Assembly: GCF_004216905.1 (NCBI RefSeq)
Contig: NZ_SGXJ01000001.1
Span: forward strand, 806,001 to 870,000
Length of the DNA stretch: 64,000 nt
Direction of reading: 5' to 3'
Origin: Kribbella sp. VKM Ac-2569
GTDB lineage: Bacteria > Actinomycetota > Actinomycetes > Propionibacteriales > Kribbellaceae
The notes beneath the pieces are model-generated. The model was not told the DNA's origin, did not search any database, and saw nothing but the letters and a program-made list of their open reading frames with translations. Shown here piece after piece: positions 8,321 through 15,658 of the stretch. Numbering within the stretch: the first letter of the stretch is position 1; every line of letters starts with the position of its first letter. The position numbers and the translations under genes are program-made.

Positions 8321-9448
8321 TCAGATTCGCAGGGTCCATGCGTCTGTGCAGAGCGTTGAGATGTGAGTGTCCACGGTACTGCCTTGGGCCGCCAGTCCTT
8401 CGCGCAGGAGGCGGTCGGCGTCGACCAGCCACGGCCACTCGCTGGCCCAGTGCGCCACGTCGACCAGCGCGGGGTCGCCATACGCCCGGGCCTCGGTGGC
8501 GGGATGGTGCCGCAGGTCGGCGGTCAGATAGGCGTCGACGCCGGCCGCGCGGACCCGGTCGAACTCCGAATCCCCCGCTCCCCCGACCACCGCGACGGTC
8601 TCGATCGTCCGGTCCAGATCCCCGGACACGCGCACACCGTGCTCGGTCTGCGGCAGGCTCTCCGCGACGAGCCGCGCGAAATCGGCCAGCGGCAGCGGCT
8701 CCGCGAGTACGCCGACCCGCCCGCCGCCACGCTCACTCGGCAACGCGGCTACCTCATAGATGTCGTACGCCGGTTCCTCGTACGAATGCGCCGCGACCAG
8801 CGCCTCGACGACCGCGCGGCGCTTGCGGCGCGGCAGGAGCATCTCGATCCGGTTCTCGGGAACGACCTCGATGTCCCCGACGATCCCGATCGTGGGGTTC
8901 GCGCCAGCAAGCGGCCGGAAGGTTCCCTCGCCGGTGCCGCTCCACGCGGCCCGCTCGTAATCGCCAATCTGTCCCGCACCGGCCTTCGCCAGCGCGTCGA
9001 GCATCGCCTGCGTCTCCGTGACCGGGACGAACACGACGACCTTGTCCATCGGCTCGGCCGGCATCGCCTTCAACGGCCGGGTGTCGCGCAGCCCGATCGC
9101 GGCGGCGAGCGCGTCGCTGACGCCCGGGTTCGCGTTGTCGGCGTTGGTGTGACAGACGTGCAGTGCGACGCCGGCGCGGATCAGGTCGTGGATCACGCGG
9201 CCCTTCGGCGTCGTCGCGGCCACGCTGTTCACTCCGCGCAGCAGCAACGGGTGATGCGTGACGAGCAGATCGAACCCGCCGTCGATCGCCTCGTCGATCA
9301 CGCCCCGCATCGGGTCGACGGCGAACAGGATCCGCCGTACCTCCTGCTCCGGATCGCCGGTCACGAGACCGACCGCGTCCCAGGATTCCGCCCAGGCCGG
9401 GTTGTAGAGCCGATCGAGAACCGCTATCGCGTCCGCAAGCGTCGTCAC
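8321..9448 (-). CDS. Nif3-like dinuclear metal centre protein
   Basis: A 375-residue member of the Nif3/DUF34 family. The N-terminal half starts TTLADAIAVLDRLYNPAWAE and includes LLVTHHPLLLRG (metal-binding His pair, about residue 65). The C-terminal half ends with VDVAHWASEWPWL, which supplies the remaining His and Glu ligands. Between them is an inserted PII-like domain of about 110 residues (KVVVFVPVTETQAML onward), common in the longer members. Proposed roles include a GTP cyclohydrolase-like or metal-chaperone activity; the true reaction is unsettled. The GTG at 9448 follows AGGA and matches the usual family N-terminus; an upstream ATG would add about 30 odd residues. It is the first gene of the operon with the zinc-ribbon, RNase H and RNB genes. 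Confidence 0.9.
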   Translation of the reverse strand: MTTLADAIAVLDRLYNPAWAESWDAVGLVTGDPEQEVRRILFAVDPMRGVIDEAIDGGFDLLVTHHPLLLRGVNSVAATTPKGRVIHDLIRAGVALHVCHTNADNANPGVSDALAAAIGLRDTRPLKAMPAEPMDKVVVFVPVTETQAMLDALAKAGAGQIGDYERAAWSGTGEGTFRPLAGANPTIGIVGDIEVVPENRIEMLLPRRKRRAVVEALVAAHSYEEPAYDIYEVAALPSERGGGRVGVLAEPLPLADFARLVAESLPQTEHGVRVSGDLDRTIETVAVVGGAGDSEFDRVRAAGVDAYLTADLRHHPATEARAYGDPALVDVAHWASEWPWLVDADRLLREGLAAQGSTVDTHISTLCTDAWTLRI

Positions 9449-9589
9449 GCGCTTATCCTGACATTCCCGCAGTTGGGACGGATCGTGACGGGGGCAACCG
9501 CCCGGTGCCCCCGCCACGTCCATCAACGCCCCGGTCACAGGGGGAGGGCCGCCACACGGGACGGCTTGACCGGAGCGGATCTTGGGGTG

Positions 9590-11227
9590 CTAGATCAGCC
9601 AGGCGGTCGTGGCGCTGGGCAGCTTGTCGCCCTCGAGCGGTCCGCTGGACAGCACGACCGCCGCGTCGGGCAGCTCGACCGGGGCAGCGCCGAAGTTCGT
9701 GACGCTCTGCCAGCCGCCCGAGCGGACGAAGTGCAGGACGTCGTCCGAGCCGTCGATCCAGGTGAGCGAGCTGCCGGTGCGCAGCCCCCGCCGTACGGCG
9801 AGAGCCTTGCGGTACAGGCTCAGCGTCGACTCCGCGTCGTCCTGCTGCGCCTCGACGGAGTACGCGCCGAACCACTTCGGCTGCAGCAGGTGCGAACCGC
9901 CCGTGCCGAAGCCGAACGACAGGCCGCCGACGGTCCACGGCAGCGGCACGCGGCAGCCGTCACGGCCTTTCTCGGCACCCTTCGAGCGGAAGTACGCCGG
10001 GTCCTGCAGGTTCGCGGCCGGCAGCTCGCCGACCTCCTGCAGACCGAGCTCCTCACCCTGGTACAGGTACGCCGAACCCGGCAACGCCAGCATCAGCAGG
10101 GTCGCGGCACGAGCGCGGCGCAGACCGAGCGCGACGTCGACCGTCGGCTCGGTGCCGTTGCTCAGCAGCCAGTCCTTGCCGTCCTGCCAGCCGCCCTTCG
10201 GGTTCCGCGGCAGGCCGTACCGGGTGGCGTGCCGGACGACGTCGTGGTTCGAGAACACCCACGTCGACGACGAGCCGTTCTCCTCGGCGAGCGCGAGGTT
10301 CTCCTCGATCACCTTGCGGAACTTCTCGTACTCGAAGTCGGCCTGCAGCAGGTCGAAGTTGAACGCCTGCCCGAGGCCGTCGGCACTCGCGTACCGGGCC
10401 CGGCGAGCGGCCGGCACGAACGCCTCGGCGACCGCCGACCGCGGCGGGTCGTAGGTGTCCAGCAGCGTGCGCCAGTCCTTGTAGATCTCGTGAACGCCGT
10501 CCTGGTCCCAGAGCGGGTGCTGCCCGTTCGACTCGGACTGCCGCGGCAGCGTGGTCTTCGACGGGAACGGCTCGGACAGGTCCTTCACGAGCGCGTGCGC
10601 GACATCGACGCGGAAGCCGTCGACGCCACGGTCCGACCAGAACTTCAGGGTGTCCAGGAAGTCCGCGCGTACCTCTGGGTGCTGCCAGTTCAGGTCCGGC
10701 TGCTCGGCCGCGAACATGTGCAGGTACCACTGGCCGTCGTCGGTCTGCGCCCAGGCGGAGCCGCCGAACACCGAGTCCCAGTCCGACGGCGGCTGGTCGG
10801 GGGCGCCGTCCGGGCCGTCGCGGAAGATGTACCGGTCGCGAGCGGGGTGGCCCTTCGCGGCCTCGAGCGCCTCGACGAACCACTCGTGCTGGTTCGACGT
10901 GTGGTTCGGGACGATGTCGACGATCAGCTTGATGTTCTCCGCGTGCAGCGCCGCGACCAGCCCGTCGAAGTCCTCCAGGGTCCCGAGCCGCGGGTCGACG
11001 TTGCGGTAGTCGTCGACGTCGTACCCGCCGTCGGCCAGCGCGGACGGGTAGAAGGGGCTCAGCCAGACCGCGTCGATGCCCAGCGCCACCAGGTACGGGA
11101 CTCGACTGATGATGCCGGGCAGGTCACCGACACCGTCGCCGTTCGCGTCAGCGAAGCTGCGGGGGTAGATCTGGTAGACGACAGCCTGCCGCCACCAGTC
11201 GGGATCGGTCGTCTGCGGACTCGTCAC
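9590..11227 (-). CDS. GH13 alpha-glucosidase (oligo-1,6-glucosidase type)
   Basis: A 545-residue intracellular glycoside hydrolase of family 13. Conserved regions are in order: AVVYQIYPRSFADANGDGVGD at the N-terminus (calcium-type loop), DIVPNHTS, VDGFRVDVAHAL (catalytic nucleophile Asp), SAVAEAF (acid/base Glu) and VFSNHDVVRH (transition-state Asp). A small C-terminal beta domain follows. It should release glucose from alpha-1,4 or alpha-1,6 oligosaccharides or hydrolyse sucrose/trehalose-like substrates; specificity cannot be fixed from sequence alone. There is no signal peptide. GTG at 11227 has a GAGTGAGG site. It is divergent from a ROK regulator, with dyads in the shared gap, so it is probably controlled by that regulator. 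Confidence 0.92.
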   Translation of the reverse strand: MTSPQTTDPDWWRQAVVYQIYPRSFADANGDGVGDLPGIISRVPYLVALGIDAVWLSPFYPSALADGGYDVDDYRNVDPRLGTLEDFDGLVAALHAENIKLIVDIVPNHTSNQHEWFVEALEAAKGHPARDRYIFRDGPDGAPDQPPSDWDSVFGGSAWAQTDDGQWYLHMFAAEQPDLNWQHPEVRADFLDTLKFWSDRGVDGFRVDVAHALVKDLSEPFPSKTTLPRQSESNGQHPLWDQDGVHEIYKDWRTLLDTYDPPRSAVAEAFVPAARRARYASADGLGQAFNFDLLQADFEYEKFRKVIEENLALAEENGSSSTWVFSNHDVVRHATRYGLPRNPKGGWQDGKDWLLSNGTEPTVDVALGLRRARAATLLMLALPGSAYLYQGEELGLQEVGELPAANLQDPAYFRSKGAEKGRDGCRVPLPWTVGGLSFGFGTGGSHLLQPKWFGAYSVEAQQDDAESTLSLYRKALAVRRGLRTGSSLTWIDGSDDVLHFVRSGGWQSVTNFGAAPVELPDAAVVLSSGPLEGDKLPSATTAWLI

Positions 11228-11241
11228 GATCGCCTCACTCG

Positions 11242-11293
11242 GAATCTGCTGGTAACCCAGCGTTTATATATAGGATCTAAATTTAGAATCTGC
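11242..11293. promoter_or_regulatory. AT-rich divergent promoter with dyads between GH13 and ROK genes
   Basis: The 109-bp gap is unusually AT-rich. It contains a perfect 12-bp palindrome TCTAAATTTAGA (11276-11287), an inverted pair GCTGG/CCAGC (11248-11261) and two direct copies of GAATCTGC (11242-11249 and 11286-11293), 44 bp apart, about four helical turns. These are candidate sites for the ROK repressor. The TTTATATATAG tract (11263-11273) can supply -10 elements. Confidence 0.55.
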
Positions 11294-11336
11294 ATGTATT
11301 CTGCGGTCGGTACGACGACGAGGTCAAGGGGCTTTC

Positions 11337-12545
11337 ATGGCGAAACCACCGACAACGCCGCCCACGGCCACGCCGACGATGTTGCGCCGGGTGAACGCGG
11401 GCAAAGTACTCGGCGTGCTCACCCGCGCCCGGGTGATGACAGGAACCGGCCTGATCGAGGCCACCGGTCTCACCCGCGCGACCGTGCACGCCGTCTGCAA
11501 CGACCTGATCTCGATGGGCTGGGTGGTCGAGCTCGACCCGGGCCGGACCTCGGTCGGGCGGCCGTCGCGGCGGTTCGAGTTCAACAGCCACGCGGGGTAC
11601 GTGCTCGGCATCGACATCGGCGCGGCCAAGACGACGGTGCTGGTCTCCGACCTGCGCGGCGAGACGGTGGCCAAGGCCGGGCGGTCGGCCGCCGGTGTGA
11701 AGACGCCGAGCGAGCGGACCGAGATCGTGCACGAGACCGTCGTCGAGGCGCTCGCGTCCGCGGGGGTGTCGGACGCACAGGTCCTCGCCGCCGGCGCCGG
11801 GGTCGCGGCACCCGTCGACCGGGACGGGAACATCCTGGTCGACGACGAGTTCTGGCGGCGCTTCGACACCGGGCTGGCGCAGCGGTTGACCGAGCTGCAC
11901 GGGTGGCCGGTCCTGCTGGAGAACGACGCCAACCTCGCGACGCTCGGGGAGCATTGGCGGGGCGAGGCGCGCAACGTCGACGACCTCGTCGTACTGCTCG
12001 CCGGTGAACGGTTCGGGTCGGGGCTGATGGACTCCGGCCGGTTGCTGCACGGCAGCCGCGGCGGCGCCGGCGAGATGGTGTTCCTCAAGCTGATCGAGGG
12101 GGTCGGCGACACCCACGGGATCGCCCGGATCGCGCGTGAGAACGGTACGGCGGCGGTCGCGGACGCGGGCGTGCACACGTCGTTGCGGGACCTCGCGATC
12201 GACGGCGAGGTGACCGCCGAGCAGGTGTTCCGCGCGGCCGCCGACGGCGACAAGGTTGCTCAAGGCATCCTTCAGGACATCGCCGGGCGCACTGCACGGG
12301 TGGTCGCGACGCTCGGCACTCTCTTCAACCCTGAACTGGTGGTCCTGGGCGGAGCGGTCGCCCAGGCGGCCGCCGCTCTGCTCCCCGACCTCGAAGCCCA
12401 CTTGGCCCGCTACACCAGCACTCCCCCACGCGTCGCGGTCTCCTCCCTCGGCGACGCGATCGTCTCGGTCGGCGCCGTCCGCCACGCCCTCAACCACGTC
12501 GAACAGCACGCCCTCGACCTGGAACTAGGCTGCCGCCCGACCTGA
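11337..12545 (+). CDS. ROK family transcriptional regulator
   Basis: A 402-residue protein. A winged helix covers about residues 15-80 (RRVNAGKVLGVLTRARVMTG, then LIEATGLTRATVHAVCNDLI). The ROK sugar-kinase fold follows: YVLGIDIGAAKTTVLVSDL (phosphate 1), GAGVAAPVDRDG and LENDANLATLGEHWRG. The zinc motif CxCGxxGCxE, normally present in ROK kinases and many repressors, is absent: after SRGGAGEMVFLK the sequence goes straight to helical residues. The protein therefore probably lacks kinase activity and acts as a sugar-responsive repressor, most likely of the divergent GH13 gene. An AGG/GGGG site precedes the ATG. The effector is unknown. Confidence 0.9.
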   Translation: MAKPPTTPPTATPTMLRRVNAGKVLGVLTRARVMTGTGLIEATGLTRATVHAVCNDLISMGWVVELDPGRTSVGRPSRRFEFNSHAGYVLGIDIGAAKTTVLVSDLRGETVAKAGRSAAGVKTPSERTEIVHETVVEALASAGVSDAQVLAAGAGVAAPVDRDGNILVDDEFWRRFDTGLAQRLTELHGWPVLLENDANLATLGEHWRGEARNVDDLVVLLAGERFGSGLMDSGRLLHGSRGGAGEMVFLKLIEGVGDTHGIARIARENGTAAVADAGVHTSLRDLAIDGEVTAEQVFRAAADGDKVAQGILQDIAGRTARVVATLGTLFNPELVVLGGAVAQAAAALLPDLEAHLARYTSTPPRVAVSSLGDAIVSVGAVRHALNHVEQHALDLELGCRPT

Positions 12546-12566
12546 CGCGCGGACGGTTTGGGGCGG

Positions 12567-14051
12567 TTAAAGCTGGCGGGTTAGTTGGCGCGCGATGGTT
12601 TCCAGGACGATGACGTTGCGGCCGGAGGTTGTGGCGGACGGGGTGCCTGCCGGGACGAGGGACTGGTCCTCGGGGATGCCGGTGCAGAGCACGAAGACGT
12701 CGTCCGGGTGGCCCTGGACGAGGTAGTTCAGGGCCTCGCGCATCCACGGCGTACGGCCGGCGTCCTGGACGGCGATCACCAGCGGGCGGCCCTGCGCGGC
12801 CTTGGCCGCCCTGGCGATCGCGTCGTCCTGCGGCTCGCCGGTGTCGGTGAGGTGGTGCTCGCCGCGGAGTACGACGCCTTCGGCGCCGGGAGCGACCCGG
12901 GTGAAGATCTCGGGCAGGCCGGAGAAGTAGGGATTCCAGGCCGGGTGCAGGCCTTGCGTCAGATCGACGACGTACGGCGTCGCGCCGAACGCCGGGAACG
13001 TCTGCCCGGCCACCACGCGCGCGGCGACCTCGCGGATCGGTGCGCCGTCGAGGCCTGGCTGCCGGCTGCGCTGCCCGAGTGAGGCGGCAAGGGCCCGAAC
13101 CCGGGCGGCGGCGTCGGCGACCCGCTCGGCGGGAAGCGTGCCGGTGCGGACGGCGTCGACCACGCGGGCGGTAAGGGCTTGCGGGTCCGCCGTACCGACC
13201 GCGATCATCGCGAGGTCTGCGCCGGCGCCGATCGACGCGACCGCGGCGTCCTCGATCGAGCGGTTCTTGGTGATCGCCTGCATCTCGAGCGCGTCGGTGG
13301 TGATGACGCCGGTGAAGCCCAGTTCCTCGCGCAGCAGTCCGGTCAGCACCCGGTGCGAGAGCGTGGCCGGCTGATCGTCGTACGCCGAGAAGATGATGTG
13401 CGCGCTCATCACGACGTCGGCGCCGGCGGCGATGGTCGCGCGGAACGGTGCGAGCTCGACGGCCGCGACCTCCTCGATCGAACGGTCGACGCGCGGAAGG
13501 TCGGTGTGAGAGTCGACCGAGACGTCGCCGTGGCCCGGGAAGTGCTTCGGGCAGGCGGCGATACCGGCGTCGTGGACGCCCTCGACGAACGCGACGCCGT
13601 GCCGCGAGACGACGTCCGCGGTGCGGCCGAACGAGCGCGTGGAGATGATCGGGTTCGCGGGGTTGCTGTTCACATCCACCGACGGCGCGAGCATCAGGTC
13701 GATGCCGAGGGAGGCCAGGGTCGCGGCCGCGTCCCGGGCCGCGGCGCGGGTCAGGTCGACGTCGTCCAGGTCGCCCAGCAGGCGCGGCGACGCGAGCGGC
13801 CACGGGTTCGCCGGCGCGAGGTGGCTGAACTCTCCGCCCTCGTGGTCGATCGCCACGATCAGGTCCGGCCGCTCGGCCCGCAGGGCGGCCGTCAGCGCCG
13901 CCACCTGCTCGGCGTCCGCCACGTTGCGGGTGAACAGGATGACGGCCCCCAGGCCACCCGCTACTGCCCGCCGGAGGTCGTCGGGAGCTGTGGTCCCGGT
14001 GAAACCGACGACCAGCGAGCCGGCCGCGTCACGATCCAGTTGATCACTCAT
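12567..14051 (-). CDS. GH3 beta-N-acetylhexosaminidase (NagZ-like)
   Basis: A 494-residue glycoside hydrolase family 3 protein. The TIM barrel shows IVAIDHEGGEFSHL, the hallmark KHFPGHGDVSVDSHTDLP (the His of the NagZ catalytic dyad sits in this loop, about residues 167-184) and GVITTDALEM with the nucleophilic Asp. A second C-terminal domain of about 150 residues follows. The KHFPGHG block marks the N-acetylglucosaminidase branch, acting on chitobiose-type or peptidoglycan-derived sugars. There is no signal peptide, so substrates are probably imported. It is divergent from a ROK kinase, which could phosphorylate the released amino sugar. Confidence 0.9.
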   Translation of the reverse strand: MSDQLDRDAAGSLVVGFTGTTAPDDLRRAVAGGLGAVILFTRNVADAEQVAALTAALRAERPDLIVAIDHEGGEFSHLAPANPWPLASPRLLGDLDDVDLTRAAARDAAATLASLGIDLMLAPSVDVNSNPANPIISTRSFGRTADVVSRHGVAFVEGVHDAGIAACPKHFPGHGDVSVDSHTDLPRVDRSIEEVAAVELAPFRATIAAGADVVMSAHIIFSAYDDQPATLSHRVLTGLLREELGFTGVITTDALEMQAITKNRSIEDAAVASIGAGADLAMIAVGTADPQALTARVVDAVRTGTLPAERVADAAARVRALAASLGQRSRQPGLDGAPIREVAARVVAGQTFPAFGATPYVVDLTQGLHPAWNPYFSGLPEIFTRVAPGAEGVVLRGEHHLTDTGEPQDDAIARAAKAAQGRPLVIAVQDAGRTPWMREALNYLVQGHPDDVFVLCTGIPEDQSLVPAGTPSATTSGRNVIVLETIARQLTRQL

Positions 14052-14100
14052 GCCCCAACCCTCTCGCAGCCCCGCCTCCGGGCGCCAGCTATCACCGACA

Positions 14101-14113
14101 GCTAATAATTAGC
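14101..14113. promoter_or_regulatory. 13-bp palindrome GCTAATAATTAGC in the GH3/ROK kinase gap
   Basis: The 225-bp gap between the divergent GH3 and ROK-kinase genes holds a perfect palindrome GCTAATAATTAGC 50 bp from the GH3 start, plus a tandem GTTGTCA pair near 14140-14155. It is AT-rich against a GC-rich background. It is a candidate operator or -10 region for the GH3 gene. The regulator is unknown. Confidence 0.45.
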
Positions 14114-14276
14114 CGCCTTGGAACGCCTGGAGGGGCATCGTTGTCAGGCGTTGTCATGGCAGTTACCTGCCTCCTTCCTGCGGGTTTTCCGTGATTACCA
14201 CGAATCACCTCTGTCTGTTCGGGCCGACTACAGATAACGTTGTCTCTCGACCCTGACCGCCCTAACCGGGGGGACG

Positions 14277-15206
14277 ATGAGCGACGACACAGCGAAGGCG
14301 CGGGAGACCGTGCTGGGAATCGACATCGGCGGCACGAAGATGGCCGCCGCTCTGGTGTCTGCGGACGGCACGATTCTCACCGGCGACCGGATCCGCACCC
14401 CGTCCGGCGACGCCGACCAGGTGTTCGCCGCGCTCGGAGAGCTGATCGAGCGCGTTCGCGGCGACGCCACCCCGCTGGCCGTCGGCATCGGCTCCGCCGG
14501 CCCGGTCGACCAGCGGCACGGCCTGGTCTCCCCGGTGAACATCGCCGGCTGGCGCAACTTCCCGATCGTCGACCGGGTCCGGGCGATGACGGGCGACATT
14601 CCCGTGGCACTCGGGCTCGACGGGCACTGCTTCGCGCTCGGTGAGTTCTGGAGCGGCGCGGGACGCGACGCGCACACCCTGCTCGGGATCGTCGTCTCGA
14701 CCGGTGTCGGCGGCGGCCTCGTCGTCGACGGCAGACCGCTGATCGGCCAGTCCGGCAACGCGGCCCACATCGGCCACATGGTGATCGACCAGGACGGCGA
14801 GGCCTGCGTGTGCGGGTCGTTCGGCTGTGTCGAGGCGTACGCGAGCGGCCCGCGGATGGTCGCCCGCGCGCAGCGGAGCGGCTGGCGGACGGGCGAGGAC
14901 GTGGATGCCGAAGTACTGGCCGCCGATGCCGCGGCCGGGGACGAGCTCGCGCTGGCCGCGTTCGACGACGGGGCGCAGGCGCTGGCCGCGGGGATCGTCG
15001 CGACGGCCGTGACCGTCGACCTGACCGCGGTCGTGATCGGCGGCGGGGTCGCGAAGGCGGGGCCGGTGCTGTTCGACCCGGTGCAGGCGTGGGTGAAGCG
15101 GCTGGCGCAACTGCCGTTCGTCACGGACCTCACCGTGGAGCCCGCTCAACTGGACAATGCGGGCCTGCTCGGCGCCGCGCATCAGGCCTGGGCTGCACTG
15201 GCCTGA
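14277..15206 (+). CDS. ROK family sugar kinase (glucokinase or GlcNAc kinase)
   Basis: A 309-residue ATP-dependent sugar kinase. It has TVLGIDIGGTKMAAALV (phosphate 1 loop), GIGSAGPVDQRHGLV, a catalytic Asp in GLDGHCFALGEFW, GIVVSTGVGGGLVVDG (phosphate 2), HIGHMVIDQDGEACVCGSFGCVEAYAS with the complete zinc motif CxCGxxGCxE, and VIGGGVAKAG near the C-terminus. The intact zinc site and the DG catalytic pair indicate a working kinase phosphorylating glucose, N-acetylglucosamine or a related sugar at C6. Its position opposite the GH3 hexosaminidase favours an amino sugar, but sequence alone does not decide. ATG at 14277 follows a GGGGGGA site. Confidence 0.9.
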   Translation: MSDDTAKARETVLGIDIGGTKMAAALVSADGTILTGDRIRTPSGDADQVFAALGELIERVRGDATPLAVGIGSAGPVDQRHGLVSPVNIAGWRNFPIVDRVRAMTGDIPVALGLDGHCFALGEFWSGAGRDAHTLLGIVVSTGVGGGLVVDGRPLIGQSGNAAHIGHMVIDQDGEACVCGSFGCVEAYASGPRMVARAQRSGWRTGEDVDAEVLAADAAAGDELALAAFDDGAQALAAGIVATAVTVDLTAVVIGGGVAKAGPVLFDPVQAWVKRLAQLPFVTDLTVEPAQLDNAGLLGAAHQAWAALA

Positions 15207-15223
15207 TCCGCATCGTCGGAATA

Positions 15224-15271
15224 CGCAAACTTTTGCGCGTTGGGTAAGGCCTCTCCCGCGCAACTTTGCGC
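15224..15271. promoter_or_regulatory. two tandem dyads of the CGCAA...TTGCG type
   Basis: CGCAAACTTTTGCG (15224-15237) and GCGCAACTTTGCGC (15258-15271) are both perfect inverted repeats around a CT centre. They share the same half-site and are spaced 34 bp centre to centre. They start 18 bp after the ROK kinase stop. They look like operators of a LacI- or TetR-type repressor, or an array governing a transcript that starts at about 15300. Confidence 0.55.
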
Positions 15272-15658
15272 AATTTTTACGAATCTCCGGAATCCGTGTA
15301 ACGACGGACCTATGTCACGCGATGCAACGGATGGATGGGGTGGGGGCACCGTCATCCACGACCGGTCGAGGGGGGCTCAGACCGGGCGTCAACCGGGAGA
15401 TCGAGGGGGGCTTTGGTCGACCGGAACACGTGAGCGGCGGGCGAGGGCACTCTCCCGCCGCAACCGTGTGACCTGCGGGGTCGGGAACCAGTCTGCCACC
15501 GGCGGCGTCCGACTCTTTTGAACGCGATCGATCTCGTGGAGGGATGGGATCGAACGCGGGTTGTGCATCGTGTGCGGCGGACGGTGGCTGTTTGGGAGGG
15601 CTGCCACCGACTGGCCCACCGTTCTTGTTGCAGAGCGGATGCCCTGGCCCAGACCCCG
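15272..15658. other. gene-free interval with direct repeat and hairpin
   Basis: No supported coding gene lies here. A plus-strand frame from ATG 15312 (69 codons) has a poor amino-acid profile and no ribosome binding site. The interval holds a 12-bp direct repeat TCGAGGGGGGCT (15366-15377 and 15401-15412) and a strong hairpin with arms GGCGGG and CCCGCC (15436-15459) plus an inner GAG/CTC pair. It could be the leader of an RNA started after the two upstream dyads, or a bidirectional terminator region between the kinase and the megasynthase. Confidence 0.4.

Noticed and set aside
8363..12007. 1,214-codon plus-strand frame across the Nif3, GH13 and ROK genes
   Set aside because: Shadow frame of real genes on both strands; the product is Arg/Val/Asp-biased without domains.
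15312..15521. Possible 69-residue gene from ATG 15312
   Set aside because: No ribosome binding site, unnatural Arg/Gly-rich composition, and codons not matching neighbours.
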